Part shown: positions 1 to 6,788 of the stretch, piece by piece
How the letters are laid out: the number at the start of each line of letters is the position of its first letter
How positions within the stretch are numbered: position 1 is the stretch's first letter
Origin: UBA10003 sp964365025
GTDB lineage: Bacteria; Patescibacteriota; Patescibacteriia; Magasanikbacterales; UBA10003
DNA length: 12,179 nt
Reading direction: 5' to 3'
NCBI GenBank assembly: GCA_964365025.1
Contig: CAYIOJ010000028.1
Coordinates: 1-12,179 of the forward strand
The notes under the pieces: model-generated
Told to the model about the DNA's origin: nothing
What the model saw: the letters and a program-made list of their open reading frames with translations, nothing else
Databases searched by the model: none
Made by a program: the position numbers and the translations under genes

Positions 1-217
1 ACCCGACCGCGCGCTCAATGAGCGGCATCAAGCCGAGGGACTGGTCGTAGGTGGTGGGAAGGCCGCAAAGGTTGTAAATGACATCAAGATGAGTCATCGC
101 CCATCGGATGATGTGCGGATGATCAGCCGCCCATCCCAGCTCATCTGCCGTAAAATGCCCGGCGCGACGCTTCGTGAGCAAATCAAATAGAAACCCTTCA
201 TCTATCTTCTGGCTCAT
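1..217 (-). CDS. Hypothetical small protein, 5' part only (runs off the left edge)
   Basis: An open frame of 72 codons starts with ATG at 217 and continues without a stop past base 1, so the C-terminus lies outside the window. The start is well supported: GAGGAG at 224-229 lies six bases upstream. The translation has no membrane segment or signal peptide. Landmarks are DLL at residues 12-14, AG at 19-20, a T-x-x-E step at 23-26, IIRW at 36-39, then LP (53-54), YDQ (57-59) and an I-E-R stretch at 67-69. Most of these landmarks recur in the same order in the small protein encoded at 6855-7271, suggesting one accessory family, which is inference. Third codon positions are richer in G and C than in the neighbouring ftsH. 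I do not recognise a named domain. Its probable promoter is at 466-494, giving a long leader that contains the 338-416 repeat. Confidence 0.72.
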   Translation of the reverse strand, partial: MSQKIDEGFLFDLLTKRRAGHFTADELGWAADHPHIIRWAMTHLDVIYNLCGLPTTYDQSLGLMPLIERAVG

Positions 218-337
218 GGTATACTCCTCGCCCGCAGGTAATTCACTTTGACAACCAATATCACCAGATATCGGACGCCAAAAGTGGTACACACCGCAGA
301 CAAAATAGCCGGGACCAATTCCCAGCCTTCTTTCAAG

Positions 338-416
338 TGTCATTCCGAACTTGCCTGCCTGTCCGGTAGGCAGGTTTCGGAATCTATTAAGATCCTGAAA
401 TAAATTCAGGATGACA
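338..416. repeat. Small palindromic repeat element (about 79 bp), two nested hairpins
   Basis: The element has near-perfect terminal inverted repeats: TGTCATTCCGAA at the left end against TTCAGGATGACA at the right (10 of 12 match). Inside, ATTCCGAA (342-349) pairs with TTCGGAAT (376-383), enclosing CCTGCCT (354-360) paired with AGGCAGG (368-374). A second hairpin pairs ATCCTGAA (392-399) with TTCAGGAT (405-412). It lies in the non-coding gap 218-495. Its TGTCATTC-x-GAAC terminus is shared with the element inside uvrB at 10705-10742. It resembles the small palindromic elements known from Rickettsia (RPE-type) and other bacteria. Membership of a named family is not established here. Confidence 0.75.
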
Positions 417-417
417 A

Positions 418-463
418 CTAAAAGAAAGCCGGAAATAAAATAATTTAAAGAACAACTGGCTTT
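418..463 (-). terminator. Weak possible terminator after ftsH
   Basis: On the minus strand AAAGCC (458-463) can pair with GGCTTT (425-430), followed by CTTTT (420-424). The loop is long (27 bases) and AT-rich, so the structure is weak. It lies 3' of the ftsH stop but also just after the predicted start of transcription of the promoter at 466-494. It is the only terminator-like structure I see after ftsH. Confidence 0.22.
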
Positions 464-465
464 AT

Positions 466-494
466 TTTATATCACATTTGCCAAATTGTGTCAA
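466..494 (-). promoter_or_regulatory. Sigma70-type promoter, TTGACA-N17-TATAAA
   Basis: The -35 TTGACA occupies 489-494 and the -10 TATAAA 466-471 on the minus strand, with an ideal 17-base spacer. The -35 box begins two bases after the ftsH stop codon. Transcription would start near 459 and run through the palindromic repeat into the small gene beginning at 217, giving a leader of roughly 240 bases. The near-consensus match is seen directly; activity is inferred. Confidence 0.65.
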
Positions 495-495
495 G

Positions 496-3400
496 CTAAA
501 CCGCCACCGCTCTCCTAAACTCCTCCTGCTCCACCGTCTCTTTTTCCAACAACACCTTGACCAGCGCTTCCATTTGCGGGCGGTGCTCGATGAGTACTCG
601 CAACGCCTTGTCCTCTGCTTCTTTCAGCAAACGGCCAATTTCCAAGTCAATTGTTTCAGCTGTTTTTTCGCTGTAATTTTTCTTTTCGTGAATTTCCTGC
701 GCCAAAAAAATTAATTCTTCATTATTGCCATACACGCGCGGCCCCAGCTTGTCGCTCATGCCAAAACGCATCACCATGGAAGTCACCGCTTGCGTGGCTT
801 TTTTCAAATCAGATGAAGGCCCGGTGGAAACCTGCTCAGCTCCGTAAATCATTTTTTCCACCACATACCCGCCGAGCATCATGGCCAAATCATCTTTGAA
901 TTTCGCCGAGGTCTGATAGCGCACATCTTTGTCCGGCATGCTCAAAGTATAGCCGCCGGCCAAACCGCGCCCGATAATGGAAACTTTGCGCACCGGATCG
1001 CAATTGGGCAAAAAATTCGCCACAATGGCGTGTCCGGCTTCGTGATAAGCGGTCATGGTTCTTTCTTCTTCGCTCATCACGCGCGATTTTTTCTCCGGCC
1101 CGAGCAAAACCTTTTCAATGCTTTCCAAAATTTCCATCTCGCCCACTTGTTTTTTGTTTCTCCGCACGGTTAAAATCGCCGCCTCGTTCAAAAGATTGGC
1201 CAAATCCGCGCCGGAAAACCCGGGCGTGCGCTCGGCAATCTTGCGCACGGAAACATCCGGCGCCAAAGGTTTATTTTTCGCGTGCACGGCCAAAATTTCT
1301 TCTCTGTCTTTAATGTCCGGCAGATCAATAACTACGCGGCGGTCAAAACGACCCGGCCGCAAAAGAGCCGGATCCAAAACATCCGGCCGATTGGTGTTAT
1401 GGAGTAAAATAGGACTAACACCGCCAAAAAAGGCCTCTTGTTTGCATCCACAAAGATCATAAACAAAACCATTATAAGGAAAATGGCGCACAGAAATAAT
1501 TATTGGCTTCCTAATTGGACTATACTTGAGTTTCCGTTTCTCCGGCGGCAAAAAAGGATTATCATATTTGCCAATTCCTAATCGCCAAGCAACTGTCGCC
1601 TTGAGTGGTTTGCCGCCCTTAATCCGCCATCCGGCTGGAGCAGTAAAAGAATGGACAAAACTTTTTATGCCATGCATGCGGCAGAGCCAATTCAATTCAT
1701 AAATGAGTTGTTTGCTGACTGAAGTTACTTCCAAACGACCCTGTTTATCAATATGACCGTCTCCGCGCGCATAACCGCGAAAAAATTCAATAAAATGTTC
1801 GCGCGGCGCTTCAAAAAGATAACTCGGTACATGTTTACCATGTGCTCCTTGACCGCAATGTAAAGCGAAAAATTCAGCCAGTGGCTTGGCATAATAAATA
1901 ATATTGATGGCATTGGTAGTGATAGCGCGTTTACGATCGGGCCGAAGATTAAAAGTATTCTCCATCAAATACTCAACATCTTCGTGATAAGCAATTTCTT
2001 TAGCGTTAAAACAAAAATCAATCTCTTTACGACTATATCCTTCGGCCGCATAGTAACCAAATAAACGGGCTAATTCCGGAGTAACGGAAATATGTTCCGG
2101 CAATTCGTGTTTAAAATAAGCGCGACTTAAGGCGCGAGGATAAGTCAATCCGTGCTGCCATTTAGAAATACCTGTCTGCGACATACCCATCTGTTGTCCT
2201 AAAACCGCCTGTGACATGACACCTTGTTTGGCCAAAACATACTCATATTGTCCCATCAGTATTTGATGTCGGGCAAAAACCGGCTGATAAACTGATAATT
2301 CCAAAGAAAAAGAATGGGGAAAACTAAAAGCTCGCCGTTCTTGACCATTGTTTTCTGTTTTAACTTTATAAGGCAGTTCAACTAATTGTTCGCCTGCCTT
2401 AAGTTGAGAGACGGCTTTAGCGACAATTCCGTATTGAGTTTGAACAAACACCGAATGATTGCCCGTCGTGCGTAAAGTGCCTCCGCGATATTTGATTTCA
2501 TAAATTTCATTTACTCGATGCCGAAAAACGCCTCGTACCGGCTGAAAGGCGGCTTGACCAAATCTCAAACCCCGACCATATTTCTTATTGACCCGCGGCT
2601 CAAATCCCAAGGTATAAATTCCCGGCGTCGGGTGTTCCACGCCTTCTTCATCGCCATTATAATAATGATCAACAAATTCGCCAATGGGCAATAGACGCGG
2701 TTCCTTGTCATTTTCCTTAATAAGAATCGGCGTATCACCAGTGACGCTAGCTGCGATCACAATCACTCCGGCATTTGGTTCAAATCCATCCATTTCCACC
2801 AAAATTTGATTCAAAGTTTGTTCGCGTTCATCATGCGACCCGCCCAGTCCGGCTCCGCGCCGACGGCCAACCGCGTCAATTTCATCAATAAAAACAATAG
2901 CCGGAGCTTCTTTTTTCGCGCGTTTGAACAAATCGCGCACGCGCGAAGCGCCTACACCCACAAACATTTCCACAAACTCCGAACCGGACATGTGCAAAAA
3001 CGGCACATTGGCTTCCCCCGCGACAGCTTTCGCAATGAGTGTTTTACCCGTGCCCGGCGCGCCCATCAAGAGCACGCCCTTGGGAATTTTCGCGCCCATA
3101 TCCGCGAATTTTTTGGGACTGCTTAAAAATTCCACCACTTCCTGCAATTCTTCCTTGGCCTCTTTGGCGCCGGCCACATCTTTAAACGTTGTCTTATTTT
3201 TATCATCTTTAGGATTTTCCCGCGCGCCGGCCGCGCCAAAGCCCATAGCCCGCGAATTGACGTTCTGCACCTGCCGCGTCATGAAAAAAATCAACACCAC
3301 AAAAAAGATAAACGGCAAAACAAACGGCGCGAGATTCCCCAGCCAATACGACCAACCGCTTTTTTCTTTCACCACTATTTCCACTTTTTTAACTTTGTTT

Positions 3401-3669
3401 TCATCGGCCCCGTAATTTTTTAATAATTCGCCCAAAGACTCATTGGCTTCTTTTTTAACCTCTTCCTTTTTTTCATTTTTTAACAATACTTTCAAAGTAT
3501 CGCCCTCCACTTCAATCTTTTTCACTTCTTCATTCTGCACCTGCGCCACCAATTGCCCGATGCCCACCACCTCCGGTTTCACGCCGGTTTTGTTAAACCC
3601 GCTGAACACCAAAGCCAGCACGATAAAGATGCCCACGAACAGGAGAAAATTTTTGAGTAAGTTTGACAT
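496..3669 (-). CDS. ftsH: ATP-dependent zinc metalloprotease FtsH, interrupted by an intein
   Basis: FtsH is a membrane-anchored hexameric AAA+ protease that unfolds and degrades misfolded membrane proteins and short-lived regulators. The 1057-residue precursor has an N-terminal membrane segment (about 5-24), an extracytoplasmic domain (about 25-108), a second membrane segment (about 112-130), Walker A GAPGTGKT (203-210) and Walker B IVFIDEID (258-265). The second region of homology starts at T759-N-R-P-D and ends in the GRFDRR arginine fingers (773-778). The peptidase domain has HEAGH (876-880) and the third zinc ligand Asp954 in SSDLKKAT. Residues 308-758 are an intein absent from normal FtsH. 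Removing it leaves 606 residues, close to the usual family length. The ATG lies two bases after the rpsA stop, so the two genes are probably cotranscribed and translationally coupled; only a weak AG-rich ribosome site is visible. Function of FtsH should depend on protein splicing. Confidence 0.97.
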   Translation of the reverse strand: MSNLLKNFLLFVGIFIVLALVFSGFNKTGVKPEVVGIGQLVAQVQNEEVKKIEVEGDTLKVLLKNEKKEEVKKEANESLGELLKNYGADENKVKKVEIVVKEKSGWSYWLGNLAPFVLPFIFFVVLIFFMTRQVQNVNSRAMGFGAAGARENPKDDKNKTTFKDVAGAKEAKEELQEVVEFLSSPKKFADMGAKIPKGVLLMGAPGTGKTLIAKAVAGEANVPFLHMSGSEFVEMFVGVGASRVRDLFKRAKKEAPAIVFIDEIDAVGRRRGAGLGGSHDEREQTLNQILVEMDGFEPNAGVIVIAASVTGDTPILIKENDKEPRLLPIGEFVDHYYNGDEEGVEHPTPGIYTLGFEPRVNKKYGRGLRFGQAAFQPVRGVFRHRVNEIYEIKYRGGTLRTTGNHSVFVQTQYGIVAKAVSQLKAGEQLVELPYKVKTENNGQERRAFSFPHSFSLELSVYQPVFARHQILMGQYEYVLAKQGVMSQAVLGQQMGMSQTGISKWQHGLTYPRALSRAYFKHELPEHISVTPELARLFGYYAAEGYSRKEIDFCFNAKEIAYHEDVEYLMENTFNLRPDRKRAITTNAINIIYYAKPLAEFFALHCGQGAHGKHVPSYLFEAPREHFIEFFRGYARGDGHIDKQGRLEVTSVSKQLIYELNWLCRMHGIKSFVHSFTAPAGWRIKGGKPLKATVAWRLGIGKYDNPFLPPEKRKLKYSPIRKPIIISVRHFPYNGFVYDLCGCKQEAFFGGVSPILLHNTNRPDVLDPALLRPGRFDRRVVIDLPDIKDREEILAVHAKNKPLAPDVSVRKIAERTPGFSGADLANLLNEAAILTVRRNKKQVGEMEILESIEKVLLGPEKKSRVMSEEERTMTAYHEAGHAIVANFLPNCDPVRKVSIIGRGLAGGYTLSMPDKDVRYQTSAKFKDDLAMMLGGYVVEKMIYGAEQVSTGPSSDLKKATQAVTSMVMRFGMSDKLGPRVYGNNEELIFLAQEIHEKKNYSEKTAETIDLEIGRLLKEAEDKALRVLIEHRPQMEALVKVLLEKETVEQEEFRRAVAV
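1396..2748 (-). other. Intein in FtsH with LAGLIDADG homing endonuclease and an HTH segment
   Basis: The intein spans precursor residues S308 to N758 (451 aa). It interrupts the conserved FtsH sequence between GVIVIAA and TNRPDVLDP, which are contiguous in other FtsH proteins. Splicing blocks are visible. Block A starts SVTGDTPIL, with Ser1 as nucleophile. Block B is GGTLRTTGNHSVFV (396-409), with the T-x-x-H signature ending at His405. Block F begins FVYDL (735-739). Block G ends LLHN (755-758), with penultimate His, terminal Asn and Thr759 as the +1 residue. The endonuclease has LFGYYAAEGY (536-545) and FFRGYARGDG (629-638) as the two LAGLIDADG motifs, with KHVPSYLF (612-619) as block D between them. 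Between blocks B and C lies a helix-turn-helix-like segment at 474-507. No stop or frameshift is present and all splicing residues are intact, so splicing is predicted to work. Endonuclease activity is inferred from the acidic residues E543 and D637. Confidence 0.95.
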
Positions 3670-3671
3670 AA

Positions 3672-4778
3672 TTACTTTTTAAACTTCAATCCCAACCGAT
3701 GTTCAGTCGGCTCCAAAGTAATAATTTCAAATTCTTTAATATCATTTTCTTTGGCAAATGCCGCCAAATCCTTCACCGGCTCGGCGCCGAGGCTGGACAC
3801 ATGCACCAATCCATGAATATCCTGGTCCAACTCCACAAAAAAACCGAACGGATTCACTTTCAACACTTTGCCTGTCACGACATCCCCCACTTTATATTTT
3901 TCCGCGACTTTTTTCCAAGGATCATCCAACAACCGTTTGCGAGACAAAAATATTTTAGATCCGTCAATTTGTATAATTTGGGCTTTCATCGTATCGCCGA
4001 CTTTCAAAACATCGCGTGGATGATCCAGTCTCTGCCAAGCAATTTCGGAAATGTGAATCAAGCCCTCCACTTCGCCGAATTTCACAAACGCGCCAAAATC
4101 AGTCAGAGCCGAAATCACGCCATCCACCAAATCGCCAACTTTGTAAGCGCTCAACATGCTTTTCTTTTCTTCCTCCCATACGGCCTTTTCGGAAAAAATC
4201 AATTTGTTGGCTTTTTCATCCACGTCAATTGCCTTCACTTTCAGGGTCTGACCGATAAAACCGCGTAATTTTTCCAAAATTCGCGCCCGATCTCCGCCGG
4301 GCACGCGAGGATAATGTTCCGGCGACAACTGCGAAACCGGCATAAATCCGGCCAAGGTTCCATACACCAACAACAAACCGCCTTGATTGGCTTCTTTAAC
4401 TTTGACGTCAACAATAGTACCATCTTTTAGCAAAGCCAAGACATTGTCCCAAGCCTTGCGATGTCCGGCGGCGCGGAAAGACAATTCCAATTCGCCGTTT
4501 TCATTGTCCAAATCCACCACCGTCGCTTCCACTTCATCACCGGGTTTCAAATCAGAGTAAGCCGCTGACTCGTACAATTCAGCGCCGCGCACGACACCCG
4601 TAGCCACGCCATCCAAATCCAGACGAATCAAAGACCGGCCGGCCGTGATCACCCTGCCCTTCACAATATCCCCAATTTTGGGAATTTTGGTGTATTGCGG
4701 ATCATCCACCAGCTGTTTAAAATCCTTGTTTTTCTTTTCCTCCATTTCCTTATCTAAAGTGTCCTTTAAAGTAGTCAT
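3672..4778 (-). CDS. rpsA: Ribosomal protein S1-like RNA-binding protein with four S1 domains
   Basis: The 368-residue protein carries four S1 (OB-fold) repeats at about 34-101, 119-197, 212-281 and 295-367. The third is most canonical, with VISALTDFGAFVKFGEVEGL followed by IHISEI, and the fourth has GKVLKVNPFGFFVELDQDIHGLVHVS. S1 helps bring mRNA to the 30S subunit. Four repeats are fewer than the six of E. coli S1 and similar to short S1 proteins of many other phyla. The N-terminal 30 residues are charged and probably flexible. The ATG at 4778 has no Shine-Dalgarno; upstream is a hairpin and T-tract instead, so initiation or expression may be controlled by leader structure. The frame stays open upstream but offers no ATG, GTG or TTG. 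ftsH follows two bases after the TAA. A general S1-domain regulator is possible, but the repeat number and length favour rpsA. Confidence 0.9.
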   Translation of the reverse strand: MTTLKDTLDKEMEEKKNKDFKQLVDDPQYTKIPKIGDIVKGRVITAGRSLIRLDLDGVATGVVRGAELYESAAYSDLKPGDEVEATVVDLDNENGELELSFRAAGHRKAWDNVLALLKDGTIVDVKVKEANQGGLLLVYGTLAGFMPVSQLSPEHYPRVPGGDRARILEKLRGFIGQTLKVKAIDVDEKANKLIFSEKAVWEEEKKSMLSAYKVGDLVDGVISALTDFGAFVKFGEVEGLIHISEIAWQRLDHPRDVLKVGDTMKAQIIQIDGSKIFLSRKRLLDDPWKKVAEKYKVGDVVTGKVLKVNPFGFFVELDQDIHGLVHVSSLGAEPVKDLAAFAKENDIKEFEIITLEPTEHRLGLKFKK

Positions 4779-4785
4779 TGAGATT

Positions 4786-4823
4786 AAAAAAAGAAGAGTT
4801 TTAACTCTTTCTTTTACGAAAGA
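4786..4823 (-). promoter_or_regulatory. Overlapping alternative hairpins in the rpsA leader (attenuator-like)
   Basis: On the minus strand AAGAGT (4804-4809) pairs with ACTCTT (4794-4799), followed by CTTTTTTT (4786-4793), a compact intrinsic-terminator shape ending seven bases before the rpsA ATG. A second, earlier hairpin pairs 4818-4823 with 4806-4811. The two stems share 4806-4809 and cannot form together. This is the geometry of a terminator and an antiterminator. Both stems are only six A/T-rich pairs, so stability is modest. Confidence 0.4.
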
Positions 4824-4827
4824 ATTA

Positions 4828-4858
4828 CCTCCGCTTCGCGAAGGCCCCGTTTGAGGGG
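4828..4858. repeat. Short GC-rich palindromic sequence between uvrC and rpsA
   Basis: It contains the perfect palindrome CTTCGCGAAG (4834-4843), followed by CCCC (4845-4848) and GGGG (4855-4858) around a six-base loop. It stands out in an otherwise AT-rich spacer of 103 bases. There is no T-tract next to it on either strand, so a simple terminator is unlikely. It may be a small dispersed palindromic repeat. There is also a GGAGG on the minus strand here, but it is about 50 bases from the rpsA ATG, too far to act as its ribosome site. Confidence 0.5.
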
Positions 4859-4881
4859 TTAATTAATGACTTAAGTGTACA

Positions 4882-6114
4882 TTAAGACTTGGGAGAAGTC
4901 AAGAGGCGCTTCTTTCTCTGAAAGGCAATGGCAAATCGATGCGCTTCGTCGCGGACCCTAATCAATAAATTCTCATGTTGCCCAATCAATCCGACCCACG
5001 CCGGCAGGCCGACAATAAATTCGTTCTTTTTCCGGTGTGGCCCTTTGGCAATGCCGATGACCGGCCGGCTTATTTTTTGTTGTCGCAAAACCCGCGACAC
5101 CGCGTTCACCTGCGGCCGACCGCCATCAATTAAAAAAATATCAGGCAATGGCCACTCCGCATGCTTGAGACGTCGTCCCACCACTTCTGCCAGACAATCC
5201 ACGTCATTCTGGCCAACCACAGTTTTAATATTAAATTTTTTATATTGAGATTTCATCGGCCCGCGTTCGTCAAATACCGCCATACTTCCCACCATATTGC
5301 TGGCTCCCAAATTGGAAATATCATAACCCTCAATCCGCAATGGCTGTGATTTACTCGTTGTTGTCTCGCGCAAAAAATTAATATTTAATAAAGTTGAATC
5401 TTGAATTTTTTGCAGAGCATTGATTTGATTACGCAACCGCCCGGCTTCTTCAAAATTTTCTACACGGCTGGCCTCTTTCATTTGTTTAGTAAAATTTTTA
5501 ATCACCGACTTTTTCTTGCCTTGCAAAAATGAAATTAAAGGCCTAATGGTTTTTTTTACATAATTTTTCGGACTGATTTCATTAATACATACTCCCAAAC
5601 ACTGCCCGAGCTGATAGTGAAAGCACGGCTTGCCTTGGGCCGGCTGGCAGTCGGAAAAAAGAAAAATTTTACGCAATATCCGCAAGGCCTCTTTAGTATT
5701 AAGGCCGGGAAATGGGCCAAAAACATACGCCCAACGCTTGCTCGCCGCTTGGCCGGCCAAATTCAGTTCGTGTTCCCGCGCTGTTTCCACTCGCGGATAC
5801 TTATCTTTCGTAATAATTAAATAATTCCAGCTTTTGTCATCGCGCCACTTAATATTGTAACGCGGATGAAATTTTTTAATGTAGCGGCCTTCCATTATTA
5901 CCGCCTCCAAAAGAGAATCAGTGGTAATATATTTTACCTCTGCCACCTCATGAATCATTTCTTCAATCGGCCGAGGTGATTTTTTGCCGACAAAATAACT
6001 CCGCACGCGATTTTTTAACGAGCTGGCCTTGCCAACATAAATTAACTCTTTTTTAGAATTGAAAAAAAGATAGATGCCGGGGGAGCTTGATATATTCTTT
6101 AAAATTAATCGCAT
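4882..6114 (-). CDS. uvrC: Excinuclease ABC subunit UvrC, short form lacking C-terminal HhH domain
   Basis: UvrC makes both incisions in nucleotide excision repair after UvrA and UvrB have marked the lesion. The N-terminal GIY-YIG nuclease (3' incision) shows GIYLF (13-17), YVGKA (26-30), Arg36 and the metal-binding Glu75. Four cysteines, C156, C164, C172 and C176, match the conserved cluster that binds iron-sulphur in other UvrC proteins. A UvrB-interacting UVR segment lies at about 203-238. The RNase H-like nuclease (5' incision) has YDISN (Asp265), LIDGG (Asp330) and RDEAH (His392) at the family spacing. The protein ends 18 residues after that histidine, so the tandem helix-hairpin-helix DNA-binding region present in E. 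coli UvrC (about 610 aa) is missing, and 410 aa is short. The ATG is supported by alignment of the N-terminus with the family. No Shine-Dalgarno is seen because the start directly follows a terminator T-tract. Confidence 0.95.
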   Translation of the reverse strand: MRLILKNISSSPGIYLFFNSKKELIYVGKASSLKNRVRSYFVGKKSPRPIEEMIHEVAEVKYITTDSLLEAVIMEGRYIKKFHPRYNIKWRDDKSWNYLIITKDKYPRVETAREHELNLAGQAASKRWAYVFGPFPGLNTKEALRILRKIFLFSDCQPAQGKPCFHYQLGQCLGVCINEISPKNYVKKTIRPLISFLQGKKKSVIKNFTKQMKEASRVENFEEAGRLRNQINALQKIQDSTLLNINFLRETTTSKSQPLRIEGYDISNLGASNMVGSMAVFDERGPMKSQYKKFNIKTVVGQNDVDCLAEVVGRRLKHAEWPLPDIFLIDGGRPQVNAVSRVLRQQKISRPVIGIAKGPHRKKNEFIVGLPAWVGLIGQHENLLIRVRDEAHRFAIAFQRKKRLLTSPKS

Positions 6115-6163
6115 AAAAAAGAGGTGTCCAACGCGTTCTTGTTAGCAAAACGCGCCGGACACC
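6115..6163 (-). terminator. Strong intrinsic terminator of the 6170-6748 gene
   Basis: GGTGTCC (6123-6129 on the plus strand) pairs with GGACACC (6157-6163). After a 2x2 internal loop, CGCGTT (6132-6137) pairs with AACGCG (6149-6154) around an 11-base loop. On the minus strand this is followed by TCTTTTTT (6115-6122). There is no T-tract on the plus strand, so it acts on minus-strand transcripts. It begins nine bases after the stop of the hypothetical gene, and its last T is the base before the uvrC ATG. Confidence 0.85.
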
Positions 6164-6166
6164 CAT

Positions 6167-6195
6167 AGTTTACTTCCCCTGGTGAATCCTGACAA
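6167..6195 (-). promoter_or_regulatory. Candidate uvrC promoter, TTGTCA-N17-TAAACT
   Basis: On the minus strand TTGTCA (6190-6195) and TAAACT (6167-6172) are 17 bases apart. The -10 box overlaps the stop codon of the upstream hypothetical gene. Transcription would start around 6160, within the terminator hairpin, so the uvrC leader would be essentially that hairpin plus U-tract. The -10 matches consensus at only four of six positions. Confidence 0.35.
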
Positions 6196-6748
6196 GGAGA
6201 AGATTCAGGTCAGTCCTTTGCTTGAAACTGAAGCCTCTCAAGACCTTTATCACCGGTAACGTGTAGAATCCATGATCATACGACATCATGGTCGCCCAGG
6301 GTGATGCCAGATCACGAGACACTGCCACGAGTAGCAACGGCGACCAATCAATTATGCGCTGCGGGCCGTCGCCGCGAAAGACAACGGGCGGAGCTGGTTC
6401 AAAGGTAAATATGTCATCCTTCACCCGCCAGATAAGTCCAAGGCCCGCTATTCTGCCCTGCGCGGGAGGGGTCGAATGTGGTCTTTTTCTGGCAACCAAA
6501 GCCAAGGTCTGCATAAACAGTGGGCTGGCTAATGTCCGCCGGCGAATATCTAGCGAGACCTTAATCCTGCCAATAAGCGGCCGCCAGAGTTTTCTCGCCT
6601 GGTCGCCAGATTTATCGGCCAGTGTCGCCTCTTCCGCCATCTCTTTGGCGAAGACAAGCGTAAACACCGCGCGCGGTTCACTACGAGTGCCGACGCATCT
6701 GGCAACTATGACATCAGCCAGGCCAACAATCCCGTCACGCAGCGCCAA
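6170..6748 (-). CDS. Hypothetical protein, 192 aa, uncertain start
   Basis: I do not recognise this protein. The minus-strand frame has a protein-like mix of hydrophobic and charged residues, including DWSPLLLVAVSRDLASPW near residues 128-145, and a terminator begins just after its stop, which supports it as a gene. The antisense frame is Ser/Arg/Pro-rich and looks like a shadow. No clear signal peptide, long membrane helix or catalytic motif is visible. The listed start is TTG at 6748 with no Shine-Dalgarno. The frame stays open upstream to a TAA at 6794-6796 and reads as plausible protein (CQWLA just before the TTG) but holds no ATG, GTG or TTG. Two nearby ATGs (6762-6764 and 6756-6758) are out of frame and stop after at most ten codons. 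The true start may be non-standard, or a one-base frameshift may have detached it. GC content is higher than in uvrC. Confidence 0.6.
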   Translation of the reverse strand: MALRDGIVGLADVIVARCVGTRSEPRAVFTLVFAKEMAEEATLADKSGDQARKLWRPLIGRIKVSLDIRRRTLASPLFMQTLALVARKRPHSTPPAQGRIAGLGLIWRVKDDIFTFEPAPPVVFRGDGPQRIIDWSPLLLVAVSRDLASPWATMMSYDHGFYTLPVIKVLRGFSFKQRTDLNLLLVRIHQGK

Positions 6749-6757
6749 GGCAAGCCA

Positions 6758-6786
6758 TTGACATTTTTCAGCTTTTTTACTATAAA
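6758..6786 (+). promoter_or_regulatory. Near-perfect sigma70 promoter, TTGACA-N17-TATAAA
   Basis: TTGACA at 6758-6763 and TATAAA at 6781-6786 are separated by exactly 17 bases. It points to the gene at 6855, with transcription expected near 6793 and a leader of about 60 bases. It overlaps the region where the minus-strand gene (6170-6748) should begin, so the two divergent genes could interfere with each other. Confidence 0.75.
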
Positions 6787-6788
6787 TA

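Noticed and set aside
242..300. Plus-strand TTGACA-like box near 249 as a promoter
   Set aside because: No acceptable -10 box lies 16-18 bases downstream and no plus-strand gene follows.
1725..1913. Alternative-frame 62-codon ORF within the intein
   Set aside because: No ribosome site or recognisable protein features, and it overlaps the conserved endonuclease coding frame on the same strand.
1396..2748. Interruption of ftsH as a pseudogene, or as two fused genes
   Set aside because: The frame is continuous and the insert has complete intein splicing blocks with exact extein junctions, so a spliced FtsH is the better reading.
6288..6761. Plus-strand frame of 157 codons opposite the 192-aa hypothetical gene
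   Set aside because: Its translation is Ser/Arg/Pro-rich low-complexity, typical of an antisense shadow, and the terminator at 6115-6163 serves the minus strand.
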